From Actinoplanes teichomyceticus ATCC 31121 (GTDB taxonomy: Bacteria > Actinomycetota > Actinomycetes > Mycobacteriales > Micromonosporaceae): a stretch of DNA of 64,000 nt. Below are positions 1-9,832 of the stretch, piece after piece. The stretch covers positions 6,478,501 through 6,542,500 of the forward strand of contig NZ_CP023865.1 of NCBI RefSeq assembly GCF_003711105.1, read 5' to 3'. Both the position numbers and the translations under genes were made by a program. The notes under the pieces are model-generated. The model was not told the DNA's origin, did no database searches, and saw nothing but the letters and a program-made list of their open reading frames with translations. How positions within the stretch are numbered: the stretch's first letter is position 1; every line of letters begins with the position of its first letter.

Positions 1-2196
1 GCCGTCGCCGGTGGCGCTGCCGGCGATCTCGACGCACTTGTTCGACTGCGGGTTCACCAGTCGTCCGCTGCTGTCGACCCAGAATCGCTGGGCGCCGCCG
101 CCGTCGCACGCGCCGAGTTGCACAGCGGTGCCGTTGGTCTTCGCGCCTCCGGCGACCTCGGCGCACTGGTTGTTGGAGCTCACCAGCGCCTCGTTGATGA
201 TCATCCATTTCTGCGCTGGCGAGCCGTTACAGGTGTACATCTGCAGCTTGGTGCCCGGCTGGAAGGTTGAGTTGGGCACGTCTGCGCACTTGCCGTTGAG
301 GTAGCTGATGACCGGCAGGTCTAGGGTGTTGGAGTACCAGACGGCTTTGCCGTCCTTGTTGCTGTAGAGCACCAGGTTGCCGTCGTCCTGCAGCAGCAGC
401 GTGCTGGGGCCGTTGCCTGCGGTGTTGGATGCCCACAGGGGGGTGTTGTCGGCACGGTAGAGGACGAGGTTGCCGTCCATCTGGTTGAGCAGGCGCACAC
501 CCGTGGTTGTGTTGGTGGCCCACCCTGGGCGCTGGCCCTTGTAGACCACGAAGTTGCCGTCACCTTGCAGATTCGCGGTGTGCCCGGCCTGGGAGTGCAG
601 TACCCGGGCCTCTTCCAGCCGCTGGCCCGGGGTGAGCGCGGTGCTGGTGGCGAACCACTGCTGGCTGGCGCTGTCGGTGACCTCGCCGGTGATGGCGGGT
701 GCGCCGGCGTCGCGGCTGGCGCCCTGGACGGTGATCGCGCGGTTAACTTGCTCGTTGATCCAGATGTAGTTGCCGCCGACCTTCTTGTAGGAGAAGTACT
801 GGTCGGCTTTGCCGTCGCAGGTTCGCACGACGAACGCGGCGTTGGTGACACTTATGCATTTGGTGCGGTCCTTGGCGCTGATCAGTCGGTAGCGGCCGCC
901 GGTGTTGTAGACGCGCATCCCGATCCACAACTGGTCGCCGGCGTGGGTGCAGTTGCTCTGCTGTAAGGGTGAGCCGTCGCCGGTGCTGCCGCCTCTGATG
1001 GCCAGGCACTGGTCGGAGTTGGCGTTACGCCACTCCCAGCTGCCCTTGCTCGGCCGGTTGGCCTCATCGGGGGCGACCTGGTGCTGCCCGAGCAGGAGGA
1101 AGTCACTGACGACTCGCCGGTCGCCGATGAGGGCCTGGGTCGCTGCCGTGACCAGGTTGTCGGCGCCGTCGGCGATGGCGCGGCTCTTGATCGACTCGAT
1201 CGAACGGCGGTCGGCGGCTTCCGCCTCGGCCAGCTGCCGATCAAGGTCGGCCTTGTTGGCGGTGTGGATGCCGGTGGTGATGAATTCCCGCCAGACGGTC
1301 CGGTCGCTACTGCGCAGGGCACGTTCGGCGGCGGCGCTGATTTCCGGCCGGTTCATCCTGTCGACTGTTTCCCAGATCCACCGGATGAAATCGTCGTTGG
1401 CCATGGCGAGCTTGCCGGCATCGGCGACGACGCCCAGTACCGCAGCCGCGGCTTGCATCGCTCCTTCACGGGCGATGCGTTCCTGCTCCTCCTTGCCCTG
1501 ATCCTCGGCGGCCTTGATCGCGTCCTGTACGTCCTGGTCGGCGGCAGTCATCACGCCGGATGCCAGGAAGGTGTGCAAAGCACCCCCGCCCGCCCGGAGA
1601 GCGGCATCAGCTGCCGCCTTCACCCGATTACCGGGAGCCTTGGTGAAGATCTCGTACACCGCGTCGCGTTCGGACAGCAGCAGCATGCGCCCGTCAGTGT
1701 CGATGGTGAGTCCTGCAGCAGCGTAGGCAGCACGCCGGAGGTCGCGTGCCTGCCGGGCAGCCGTCTCGTCGGCGATTTTCTTCGCGTCGTCGGCCTTCTT
1801 GGCGTCGAAAATACCGACCACAATGAACGCTTTGCAGACAGCTTCGATGATTTCCTCATCGGCGGTCAAGGCGAGTTCCGCAGCGTTACGAACAAGCGGA
1901 TAGTTAGCCGAATTCTGCCAGATTTTGAAGACGAAGTTTCGGTCGCTCAGAGCGAGCCATGTTCCGTCAGGTTCGATTTCAATCTCGCGGGCCGCTTCGA
2001 CTTTCTGCGCCATGTCAGTCGGCAAGCCGTCATCATCGAAAAGATCAGTGCTCGCGGTCGCCGAAATTGCCGATGGGGCGGTGGGCGTAGGTGCCGCAAC
2101 GGCAGGAACCGGGCTCGTGAGCAGCGTCACGATAGCAGCGGCAGAGGCTGCAAGCAGGCCTCGGCCGGCGCCGGGACGTCTGATGGCGATGTGCAT
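1..2196 (-). CDS. Secreted ALF-repeat protein with lectin domains (3' end outside window)
   Basis: Open for 732 codons from an ATG at 2196 (GGGGAAG upstream) to the window edge, so the C-terminus is missing. A signal peptide covers about residues 1-35. Residues 40-330 hold ALF-type helical repeats (AA..AL pairs followed by FL..G). From about 375 a ricin-B lectin domain follows (QCLAIRG, then QW motifs), then a bulb-type mannose-binding lectin domain with its QDDGNLVLYS signature, then a second ricin-B region (KCADVPN, QKW) that runs off the edge. It is probably exported and binds carbohydrate; the function of ALF repeats is unknown. It is divergent from two further ALF-repeat genes, suggesting one locus for surface or antagonistic proteins. 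Confidence 0.85.
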   Translation of the reverse strand, partial: MHIAIRRPGAGRGLLAASAAAIVTLLTSPVPAVAAPTPTAPSAISATASTDLFDDDGLPTDMAQKVEAAREIEIEPDGTWLALSDRNFVFKIWQNSANYPLVRNAAELALTADEEIIEAVCKAFIVVGIFDAKKADDAKKIADETAARQARDLRRAAYAAAGLTIDTDGRMLLLSERDAVYEIFTKAPGNRVKAAADAALRAGGGALHTFLASGVMTAADQDVQDAIKAAEDQGKEEQERIAREGAMQAAAAVLGVVADAGKLAMANDDFIRWIWETVDRMNRPEISAAAERALRSSDRTVWREFITTGIHTANKADLDRQLAEAEAADRRSIESIKSRAIADGADNLVTAATQALIGDRRVVSDFLLLGQHQVAPDEANRPSKGSWEWRNANSDQCLAIRGGSTGDGSPLQQSNCTHAGDQLWIGMRVYNTGGRYRLISAKDRTKCISVTNAAFVVRTCDGKADQYFSYKKVGGNYIWINEQVNRAITVQGASRDAGAPAITGEVTDSASQQWFATSTALTPGQRLEEARVLHSQAGHTANLQGDGNFVVYKGQRPGWATNTTTGVRLLNQMDGNLVLYRADNTPLWASNTAGNGPSTLLLQDDGNLVLYSNKDGKAVWYSNTLDLPVISYLNGKCADVPNSTFQPGTKLQMYTCNGSPAQKWMIINEALVSSNNQCAEVAGGAKTNGTAVQLGACDGGGAQRFWVDSSGRLVNPQSNKCVEIAGSATGDG

Positions 2197-2649
2197 AAAC
2201 TTCCCCGTCGTTGGTGCTGTCGTGCCTGGTCAGCACCTCATTGGCGAGGCCACGATGGACCGCTGCGGCCGCCGGGAGGCCACTGTCAAGATGCCGTGTT
2301 CCAGGCTGGCCATGGGAACGTAACCATGCCACTACACCCGCAGTCAACATTGATGGAGATTTGTCTCCTGGCTCACTCGAAACAGCCAGCGTATGAGCTG
2401 TTCGTGGGCCATTCGGCCCCGTGGGAACCCTGGTGCGCGGAGGTGATCACGTGTTAGATGGTCGTGAGGTCAGTCATGGCGGGCGATTCGTCGCCGCCTT
2501 CATCGGCCGATGGCTCATACCCATTCTGGGTGCCGAACCCCGCTGACCTGGGCGAATGCCAAATGTTGTCTGAGGTGTCGTTATGGCACGCGTCAAGGGC
2601 CGGGGTGCAGGCGGCTGATAGGTGCCTGCGGTGAACGGGGGATGAAATT
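2197..2649. promoter_or_regulatory. Divergent intergenic region between ALF-repeat genes
   Basis: About 450 bp separating two divergent secreted-protein genes. Promoters for both must lie here, but I could not place convincing -35/-10 pairs, and I see no RNA gene or repeat. ORFs crossing it lack ribosome sites or family resemblance. Confidence 0.4.
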
Positions 2650-3741
2650 ATGAATTTGCCGAGACGAACTCGCTGGGCTGTGACGCTTGCCGCCGTCACG
2701 GCAACCTCCGGCGTACTGGCAAGCGAGGTCACGCCCGCCTGGGCGGTTACGTCTCCCGCGCATGCCTCTTATGCCTCGGCCGCGTCGTTCGATCCGGCAG
2801 CCGCCGACCGCCTCTATGTGAACTACCTGGCCCTCTACGATCCTCGGTCACTGGTCCGGACCGCCGCATGGTCGGCGCTGATCGCCACCAACGTGAATGC
2901 CGCCGTAGCGCGGTTCCTCAACTCGGAACTGGCGTACGCGGTGAACCGGTCCGACGAGCTCAACGCGCGTAACGCTGACTTCGCCCGGCGAATCCTGGCC
3001 ACACACACCGCTGAGTTCGCCCCGGAGGTCCATGCCGCAGCGAAGTTCGCGTTGAACAGCGGCCCAACCGCACTCGACGCCTTCGCCCGTACCGGATACG
3101 CCGCGGCGATGCAACGCGACCGAGCCGCCCGCGAGGCGGCCGGCGCGCAGGCCGCCGCGCTGGTGCAAGCCGACCGTGACTTCGTCGCCGCGCTGCGAGA
3201 CACCGACCCCGGCGCCCAGGTGCGTGCCGCCGCCGGATACGCGCTACGAGCCGAAGCGACCGACGCCGACGTGGTGGAGTTCTTCGCCTACGACTGGGCT
3301 GCCGCCGCCAGCGCCGACATGCAAGCCCAGCAGGTGCAGTGCGCCAACAGCGACATGGTCTGGCTCGCCGCCGTGAAGCGGCTGCAAGCTGAGGCCGAAG
3401 CCGCGGAGAAGGCCGCGCTGGCAGCCGTCGGCGAAGCACAAATCCAGGCACGGGCTGCGGCCGCCCGTGCGTGGCACGCCATGGGCGAACAAGCCAGCTC
3501 CGCCCAGACCACCTGGGAGGCCGCCGAGAAGGTCGCTGCGGGCCAGGCAGCCAACTGGCAGCAGATCGCCCGTGCTGCCGCCGATGCGACGGACAACCCG
3601 AACTGGCAACCCATCGCTGACACGGCCCCGACCACGGCACAGCAATGGACCACCTGGCGCAACAATGCCGCCTCGCGGACCGCCTACTGGGCCGGCCTTT
3701 ACGAGCTCGCACTGCAGGGCGAACGCAAGATGCAGCCCTAA
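2650..3741 (+). CDS. Secreted ALF-repeat protein
   Basis: 363 residues starting at an ATG preceded by GGGGGATG. A Sec-type signal peptide (RR near residue 5, hydrophobic stretch, cleavage near AWA at about 32) is followed by three or four ALF-type helical repeats and an Ala-rich helical tail. There is no catalytic motif. It resembles the N-terminal part of the next gene without the long stalk or toxin domain, so it could be a companion or a stripped-down paralogue. Role unknown. Confidence 0.8.
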   Translation: MNLPRRTRWAVTLAAVTATSGVLASEVTPAWAVTSPAHASYASAASFDPAAADRLYVNYLALYDPRSLVRTAAWSALIATNVNAAVARFLNSELAYAVNRSDELNARNADFARRILATHTAEFAPEVHAAAKFALNSGPTALDAFARTGYAAAMQRDRAAREAAGAQAAALVQADRDFVAALRDTDPGAQVRAAAGYALRAEATDADVVEFFAYDWAAAASADMQAQQVQCANSDMVWLAAVKRLQAEAEAAEKAALAAVGEAQIQARAAAARAWHAMGEQASSAQTTWEAAEKVAAGQAANWQQIARAAADATDNPNWQPIADTAPTTAQQWTTWRNNAASRTAYWAGLYELALQGERKMQP

Positions 3742-3876
3742 CCGGCAGCGGCATCACCGCCGGTCGACTGTCCCGGCAACGGAGCTACTCGTAGGCCCGC
3801 GAGTAGCAGTGCGGCGTACCCACGGCACGTCGCCATCGCGATCTTCCGCCAACCCCCGCATCAGGAATCAGGTGTC

Positions 3877-6800
3877 GTGAACATCTCACTGTCAAAACCA
3901 GCCGCGGCGCCGCGGCGCCGCCGTGACCGGCCGTGGCTCATCCGTGTCGGCGCCGCGCTGCTGGCAGCCACCATGATCAGCACCGGCGTCGACGTGCCGG
4001 CCCACGCCGCACCCGTACGCGCCACGCCCCTGGCAGCAGCTCTACAAGCCCTGGCTGAACAAGAATCCGACGACGGCATCGTTCTCGACAACCGGCTGCG
4101 AGATCTGGTCGCCGACATGGCCGGGCTCGACGCCGACGACGAAGTCCGTGCCGCCGCGCAGCAGGCCCTGAACGCGGGCACTCCTGAAGCGATCATGGCG
4201 TTCCTCAACGGAGGCGCCGACGCCGCCAGGAAACAGGCGAAGAAACGCCGCACCGATATCGACAACCGCAACATCGCCACGATCACCGCGCTCGCCAACA
4301 CCGGTGGGCCCGAATTCAACGCCGCGGTCCAGCGAGCGTTGAAAGGCACCGCCCTCGACCGCGAAGCCTTCCTCGCCTACGGCCGGGACGTCGCCACCGC
4401 CCGGGACGTGGCCGCCGGCGCCGCGGAAGCCGAACGCCGGCGAGTACTACGCCAGCGAGTGACGATGCTGGCCTCCGGCAACGGCACTGAAGTCGCCAAG
4501 GCCGCCGCCGCAGCGCTGCAGGCCGGTGACACCGCCATCGCCGAATTCTTCACCACCGGCTACCTGGCCGCGGCCAAGAAGGACGCCGAGGCATACGAGG
4601 CCTATGCCGAACAGCTCGCCGCCCGGCAGAAAGCCGCCGACGACCTGACAGACCTCGCCCAGCGATCCCGCCGCGCCAACGAAGCCCGCCGCCTCATCAT
4701 GATCGCCCATGGCGACGGGGTCCGAGCACTCGAGCGCGCCGCGAACGCGATGACCTCAGCCGGCAACGCCGCACGAGCCGCGCAGCAGCGCCTGACCACC
4801 AACACCGCCAATGGGACCAAGGGCGGGTTCGACACCCTCACCGCGGAAGTAGTCCGCCAAAGCGGCTACGCCACCGAATACGCCCGGCAAGCCCAGACCG
4901 CGGCCGTGCAAGCCGGCGTCCAGGCACAGGTTCTGATCGACACCGGCCTCGACTACGGCACCCAGTGGGTCACCGTGGTCCAGGCGATGGGCGCTTCTGC
5001 CGCCGCCGCCGCCGGCGCCGCCGACTCGGCCAAGCATGCTGTGGACGCGATCGTCGCCGACGACGCCGCCACCGGCGCCGCCGACAAGGCCACCAAACAC
5101 ACCGCCAACGCCGCGCAGTGGGAAGGCGCCGCCAAGGAACACGAGAAAGCCGCAGCCCAGATCGCCGCCGCGGCCAAAGCCCAAGCTCTGACCGCCGCCG
5201 ATGCCGTCGCCCGCAGCAAACGCGCACGAGCCGACGCCGAAGCGGCACTCCAACAGGCCATCACCCATGCCGGCAAAGCCAAGCAGTACCGGCAAACCGC
5301 GGAGACCGAACGCGACACCGCCGCCGAGCAGCGCACCATCGCCGAACGCGAAAGAACCGTAGCAGCGCAACAGAACGCCCTGGCCCAGCAACAAGCCGCA
5401 GTCGCCGAACAGAACCGCAAAGTCGCCGTCGAGCAGCGCAACATCGCGACCCAGAAACGCGCCGAAGCCGACGCGCAGGCGAAGATCGCGTCAGACAAAC
5501 GCGCTGCGGCGCAGCGAGAAGAAACTGCCGCCGCCACTGCTAGCACCAAGGCCCAAGACCAGGACCGCCTTGCCACCAAGGCCAACGAGGCAGCAGCCGC
5601 TGCCGACACCAACGCGACGGCTAAATCCCGCGCAGCCAGGGAAGCCGCCAGGCAGCAGAACTTCGCCGAGGCGCGCGCCCGTCACGCCGAGGCCGTGGCC
5701 GCCAGCATCACCGCCGGCGCAGAGAAGGACAAGGCCAAGGCCGCGGCAGTAGCAGCCCGGCAGCAAGCCAACGACGCGGCTGCCGCATCCGACCGCGCGC
5801 AACTGGACGCCGATGCCGCTTCCAACGCCGCCATCGCAGCACGCCAGGCCGCCATCCAAGCGGACGGAGCCGCCGCCAGGGCACGTGCCGCCGCCAGCCA
5901 GGCCAGGGCCGCCGCCGCCAACGCCCGGGCAGCAGCCAGCGAAGCGGAATCCGCCGCAGCGCGAGCCCACACAGCCGCCAGCATCGCCAACACCGCCGCA
6001 TTCAACGCCAACCGTGCCGCCACCGCCGCCGAAGCCGAAGCCTCCGCCACCCACGCCGCTGCCCTGCGCGCTGACGCCGCCGCAGCACAAGCGACCGTCC
6101 AGCAGAGTCGTGCCGCCGAGGCCGCACGAACTGCAGCAACCCAAGCCCAAGACGCCCTCGTCCAGTCCGGCTTGGCGAAGCTGGCCGCGCAGCACACCAT
6201 GGACGAAGCGAACGCCGCCGCCACCGAGGCATCCACAGCAGCGCTGCAGGCCAGCATCGCCACCAGAGCTGCCACCGCGACCAGGCAAACCGCGTCCGGG
6301 ATCGCCGAACCCGCCAATACCGCGATCGGCCAGGCCGCGCCGTTCACCCAAGCCGACATCGACGCTGCCTTCGCCACACAGGTCGCCGAACGCGCCCAAG
6401 ACCTCGGCGACACCCACGTCAGCCTCGCCGACGCGGCAGCAACCGACGCCGCCAAACAGGCAGACTGGGCCACCCGGGCCGCGCAAGCCGCCAACGAGCA
6501 AGTTCGCCCAGCATTCACCGCTGCCGCCAACACCGCAACGTCGGCATATGAGGCGGCGAAGTCAGCCGCCCAGGCGCAGCGTTCCGCCGCCGAGGCCGCA
6601 CAGCACGGTGCAGCCGCTCGCACGGCTGCCGCCCAAGCCGACGCCACCGACCGCGTCGCCCAGGCCGACGCCAAAGCTGCCCGCGCCGCCGCCAACCAAG
6701 CAACAGCCGACGCCAACCTAGCCGGCCGCGCGGCCGCCGACGCCGAGACCGACGCGAAAAACGCCCGTGCCGCCGCGGACCGAGCCACCGCAGCCGCCAC

Positions 6801-7953
6801 CGCCGCTACTACCGCCGCCCAAGAGGCCACCCGTCAGGCGACCGCGGCTCAAGCCGCCGCAGACCAGGCTGCCATCGACGCCAACGCGGCCCAAACCGCA
6901 GCCAACAATGCCAAGAACCACGCCACCACAGCAGACAATGCTGCTAAACATGCCGAAGACCAAGCCAAAGAGGCTGAGGATCATGCCGTTCATGCCGCCG
7001 ATGAGGCAGAGGACGCGCTCGGTTACATCGAGGATGCCGAGGATTCAGCCGAGTATTTCGACAAGAGAGCTCGTGCGGAGCAGCAGGCTGAGCAATACAA
7101 AGATTCCCTGCTCAAGCTGCGTGAAGTAGCTGGAAACACGCCCGGCGCCGAAGGGCTGAAAGAGGAGATTGATGAATTCCTTGCTGCCCTTGAGGGTGAT
7201 ATTGATTGGTTCATAAACTTTATTATTGAACATCAGGAAGAAATTTCCGCTCTCGCTCAAGACGTCCTGGAGATCGCTGCTGGTACGGGCGTCGCTGCGG
7301 CCGGAGTGGGTGGCGCTGTGTGGGCCGACTCTGTCCTCGCTGGCTGCGGTACGGCTCTTCTAGTTACGGCTGAAGGCCCAGTTATCGTCGTGGGGGCCGT
7401 TGCTTGCCTAGCGCTGGGTGGCGCTGCGCTTGCCGGCAGTGCGGTTGTTGCCGGGGCCGGAGCCAAAGTTTTGGGTGACGGACTCAATAAGGCGCGGAAT
7501 GATCTCAATGCGCTTCACCGGGAATGGGACGCGAGTAGGGCTGGCTGTGCGGGTAAGTGTGGAAATGAAATCGGTTCGCAGGTCGATGCGTTTGGCGGAA
7601 GCGATCTCACTGTCGCGACTCAAAAGCGTAGGCGGGTAGACGGTGCTCGCGGCAAATCGGGGAACTACGGAGCAGCTCTCTTGGACGACGGTTCTATCAT
7701 CACTGGAAGATCAGGAAAGGGAGTGCATGCAGAAGAAGATCTACTCGACCAAGCCGCCACGTTGAAGAAGACGGTCGTTAAACTTTATACTGAGCGAGCG
7801 CCCTGCGCTAACAAGTGCCAAGGGAAGCTCAAGAAAACCGAGGTAGAATGGTCTTGGCCATGGAATGGAGCGACTAAGGAGGAAACGACTCAGATCAGAG
7901 ATGAAACTAACAAGGCGGTAAAAGAGTACGTCCAAAAACTTTTCAATTCTTGA
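3877..7953 (+). CDS. ALF-repeat polymorphic toxin with C-terminal nucleic-acid deaminase domain
   Basis: 1358 residues. The order is: signal peptide (to about AHA at 44), ALF repeats (about 60-280), a very long Ala-rich coiled-coil stalk (about 290-1080), two hydrophobic helices (about 1130-1200), then a toxin tip. The tip has H-A-E at 1284-1286 and P1309-C1310 with a second Cys at 1314, preceded by YTER: the zinc-binding and proton-shuttle residues of the cytidine-deaminase fold used by bacterial toxins. The Cys spacing is C-x3-C, not the usual C-x2-C. The last 900 bp are visibly richer in A and T than the stalk, as expected for an exchanged toxin tip. The next gene 6 bp on resembles SUKH-4 immunity proteins. 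Export presumably uses Sec; the target nucleic acid is unknown. Confidence 0.85.
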   Translation: MNISLSKPAAAPRRRRDRPWLIRVGAALLAATMISTGVDVPAHAAPVRATPLAAALQALAEQESDDGIVLDNRLRDLVADMAGLDADDEVRAAAQQALNAGTPEAIMAFLNGGADAARKQAKKRRTDIDNRNIATITALANTGGPEFNAAVQRALKGTALDREAFLAYGRDVATARDVAAGAAEAERRRVLRQRVTMLASGNGTEVAKAAAAALQAGDTAIAEFFTTGYLAAAKKDAEAYEAYAEQLAARQKAADDLTDLAQRSRRANEARRLIMIAHGDGVRALERAANAMTSAGNAARAAQQRLTTNTANGTKGGFDTLTAEVVRQSGYATEYARQAQTAAVQAGVQAQVLIDTGLDYGTQWVTVVQAMGASAAAAAGAADSAKHAVDAIVADDAATGAADKATKHTANAAQWEGAAKEHEKAAAQIAAAAKAQALTAADAVARSKRARADAEAALQQAITHAGKAKQYRQTAETERDTAAEQRTIAERERTVAAQQNALAQQQAAVAEQNRKVAVEQRNIATQKRAEADAQAKIASDKRAAAQREETAAATASTKAQDQDRLATKANEAAAAADTNATAKSRAAREAARQQNFAEARARHAEAVAASITAGAEKDKAKAAAVAARQQANDAAAASDRAQLDADAASNAAIAARQAAIQADGAAARARAAASQARAAAANARAAASEAESAAARAHTAASIANTAAFNANRAATAAEAEASATHAAALRADAAAAQATVQQSRAAEAARTAATQAQDALVQSGLAKLAAQHTMDEANAAATEASTAALQASIATRAATATRQTASGIAEPANTAIGQAAPFTQADIDAAFATQVAERAQDLGDTHVSLADAAATDAAKQADWATRAAQAANEQVRPAFTAAANTATSAYEAAKSAAQAQRSAAEAAQHGAAARTAAAQADATDRVAQADAKAARAAANQATADANLAGRAAADAETDAKNARAAADRATAAATAATTAAQEATRQATAAQAAADQAAIDANAAQTAANNAKNHATTADNAAKHAEDQAKEAEDHAVHAADEAEDALGYIEDAEDSAEYFDKRARAEQQAEQYKDSLLKLREVAGNTPGAEGLKEEIDEFLAALEGDIDWFINFIIEHQEEISALAQDVLEIAAGTGVAAAGVGGAVWADSVLAGCGTALLVTAEGPVIVVGAVACLALGGAALAGSAVVAGAGAKVLGDGLNKARNDLNALHREWDASRAGCAGKCGNEIGSQVDAFGGSDLTVATQKRRRVDGARGKSGNYGAALLDDGSIITGRSGKGVHAEEDLLDQAATLKKTVVKLYTERAPCANKCQGKLKKTEVEWSWPWNGATKEETTQIRDETNKAVKEYVQKLFNS

Positions 7954-7959
7954 ATTGCG

Positions 7960-8484
7960 GTGCGGCTTGTGCGTAGTACTGAATTGCTGCCGTGGCCTCG
8001 CTTTGCGTTGAGGTCGGTGACTTGCCCGGAAGGTGTGCCGGATTCCATCCGGCAGGTGCTGGAGCAGCGGGGGGTCCCTGAGCGTAGCGTTGGCGGAGAA
8101 TACCTCGCTCTCGAGTCGGCGGTCTTCTTGGAAAGACCCGAAGGTCTGCTGGCCTTCGGCAAAAGCGGGCTGGATGGACGTATTTGTGTAGACGTTTATT
8201 CGCTTGAGGTTGTTCATGTTCCAACGCCAGGAGGTTGCACGATTAACTCAGTTAATTCTAATCTGATACTTTTCTCGTCCTGCGTGGAAGCAGTATTTTC
8301 TCGTTTCCCGTTTTACTCCTATGAGACAGTAGAAGAACTTGGGGAAAGAGTCGCGGAATCGTTACGGGAGGAGTTATCGAGGATTGACTCCTCGGTAGGT
8401 GAGCATAATGGCTTCTGGGAAACTTTCCTCGATGATGTAGCTATCGGCGACTATGCCGATGAGGAGTATGAGCGTGCAGGGTAA
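7960..8484 (+). CDS. SUKH-4-like immunity protein
   Basis: 174 residues from a GTG 6 bp after the toxin stop, probably translated by coupling. It has the SUKH-4 pattern: a loop with LLAFGKSGLDGRICVD, then a beta hairpin ending VVHV, then INSVNSNLILF and a Tyr-rich helix. There is no signal peptide, so it acts in the cytoplasm, binding and neutralising the deaminase tip. Base composition matches the toxin tip rather than the GC-rich stalk, so tip and immunity gene were probably acquired together. Confidence 0.75.
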   Translation: MRLVRSTELLPWPRFALRSVTCPEGVPDSIRQVLEQRGVPERSVGGEYLALESAVFLERPEGLLAFGKSGLDGRICVDVYSLEVVHVPTPGGCTINSVNSNLILFSSCVEAVFSRFPFYSYETVEELGERVAESLREELSRIDSSVGEHNGFWETFLDDVAIGDYADEEYERAG

Positions 8485-8498
8485 GGATTGAGGCTTTT

Positions 8499-9216
8499 TC
8501 ATCCTGCGTAGCGGTTGGCTTCGACGTGGTGCAGCACGAGGATGGCCTGCACGATCGCGGTGGCTCGGCGTGGGCAGCAGCGCAGCTTGGCCAGGATCTT
8601 CCAGGTCTTGAGCGTGGCGATCGCCCGCTCACCGCGGGCGCGGATCTTGGCGTGGGCGCGGTTGACCGCCTTCTGCCGGCGTGACAGCTTCGGCCGGAAC
8701 CGCCGGCGTTTGAACGGGGTGCGCACGCTGCCGCGGGCACCTTGGTAGCCCTTGTCCGCGAAGGTCATCACGTCGGCGCGGGCCAGCGCGTCGATGATGC
8801 CGTGGGTGCGCGCGGCGGTCAGGTCGTGGGTCGAGCCGGGTAGCGCGGCCGAGGTCCAGACGAGACGTCCGGTCGCGTCGGCGATGATCTGCACGTTGAC
8901 GCCATGGCGCTTGTGCTTGCCGGAGTAGTACGGCCTTTGATCGGCGACCCGGTCGATCGGGATCAGCGTGCCGTCCAGGATCGCGTACGCCAGTTGCCGG
9001 ATGCGCCGCATCGCGCTGTTAAGGTCGTCGGCGACTGCGCAGGTAGATCGCTTCCTGGACGTAGCGCCAGGCGGTCGCTATCCCGATCTCGAAGCCGGCG
9101 GCGAGGCGGGTGTAGGTGTCGCCGTTGCGCAAGTGGGCCAGGGCGAGCAGGGCCTGCCGACCCGGGTTCAATCGCCTCCATCGAGATTGCGCTGCTGACG
9201 GTGGCCGCGGGTCCAT
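8499..9216 (-). pseudogene. Remnant of DDE transposase (IS5/HARBI-like), frameshifted and 5'-truncated
   Basis: The C-terminal 170 residues (8499-9011) hold the DDE core: DGTLIPIDR, PYYSGKHKRHG, FADKGYQG and a GERAIATLKTW tail. The N-terminal helix-turn-helix part (RRLNPGRQALLALAHLR) lies in another frame at about 9019-9216, so there is a frameshift near 9012-9030. The first 25 or so residues usual for the family are missing. No intact inverted repeats are visible. It sits between two immunity genes and probably replaced the toxin that belonged to the second one. Confidence 0.8.
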
Positions 9217-9268
9217 TGGCGTGACGCGTCCGGAGAGCGGCGGTCGCGTGTATTTGACGGGGTATGGG

Positions 9269-9703
9269 ATGGCGAATAGTGATGCGGCAGTGATTGAGGC
9301 GCGCTACAGGAAGGAACACGCGGATAATCCCGCGATGCTGTCTTCTGTGGAGGACGTAGACAGGTTCGTGGATGCGCTGCGCGATGGATCCGCGGGGGAG
9401 AACCTTGCTCAACTGCATTCTTTGAGTCGCCCCCTTCTTTCCTCCGGGTGTCCTGATCATGAATTGCTCGTGGGAGTCAACGGGGCATCGAATGTCGGTA
9501 TGCTGGCATGGATGGACGCCAGTGGCAATTTCGCGACGCTAGGGGTGTCGGAACAGCAGGCGCGTGGAACGTACTCCATCATGGGTGAGTGGACAGAATT
9601 CCCTGAAGATGTAGAGGTTCCTCTTGAGGTTATCCGCCAAGCGGTTAAGGATTTCTTGATATCGGAGGGGCGCCCGACCTGCGTGGAATGGCAGACTGAA
9701 TAG
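9269..9703 (+). CDS. Imm1-family immunity protein
   Basis: 144 residues from the ATG at 9269, with GGGG 6 bp upstream; GTG 9248 is possible. It has the Imm1 layout: N-terminal VEDVDRFVDAL helix, central LGAL-like strand (VGMLAWMD), then FPEDVEVPLEVIRQAV and the C-terminal GRPTCVEW ending. Imm1 proteins protect against deaminase-type toxins. Its own toxin is not present; an IS remnant separates it from the SUKH-4-like gene. It may be a spare immunity gene. Confidence 0.7.
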   Translation: MANSDAAVIEARYRKEHADNPAMLSSVEDVDRFVDALRDGSAGENLAQLHSLSRPLLSSGCPDHELLVGVNGASNVGMLAWMDASGNFATLGVSEQQARGTYSIMGEWTEFPEDVEVPLEVIRQAVKDFLISEGRPTCVEWQTE

Positions 9704-9832
9704 CGGTGCCGTGTCGGCGTTATATGAATGGTAGTTGAGGCGTAGCGCTCATTGACGCAGTGGCGCCCGGCCGGTGGGTGAACGTGACCTTCAGCGGTTC
9801 ATGGCTTCCGCCGGCCTGGCATCCCGCCAGTC

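Noticed and set aside
5491..6501. Long minus-strand Gly-rich open frame inside the toxin gene
   Set aside because: Mirror image of the Ala-rich GC-biased coding strand; no ribosome site or family resemblance.
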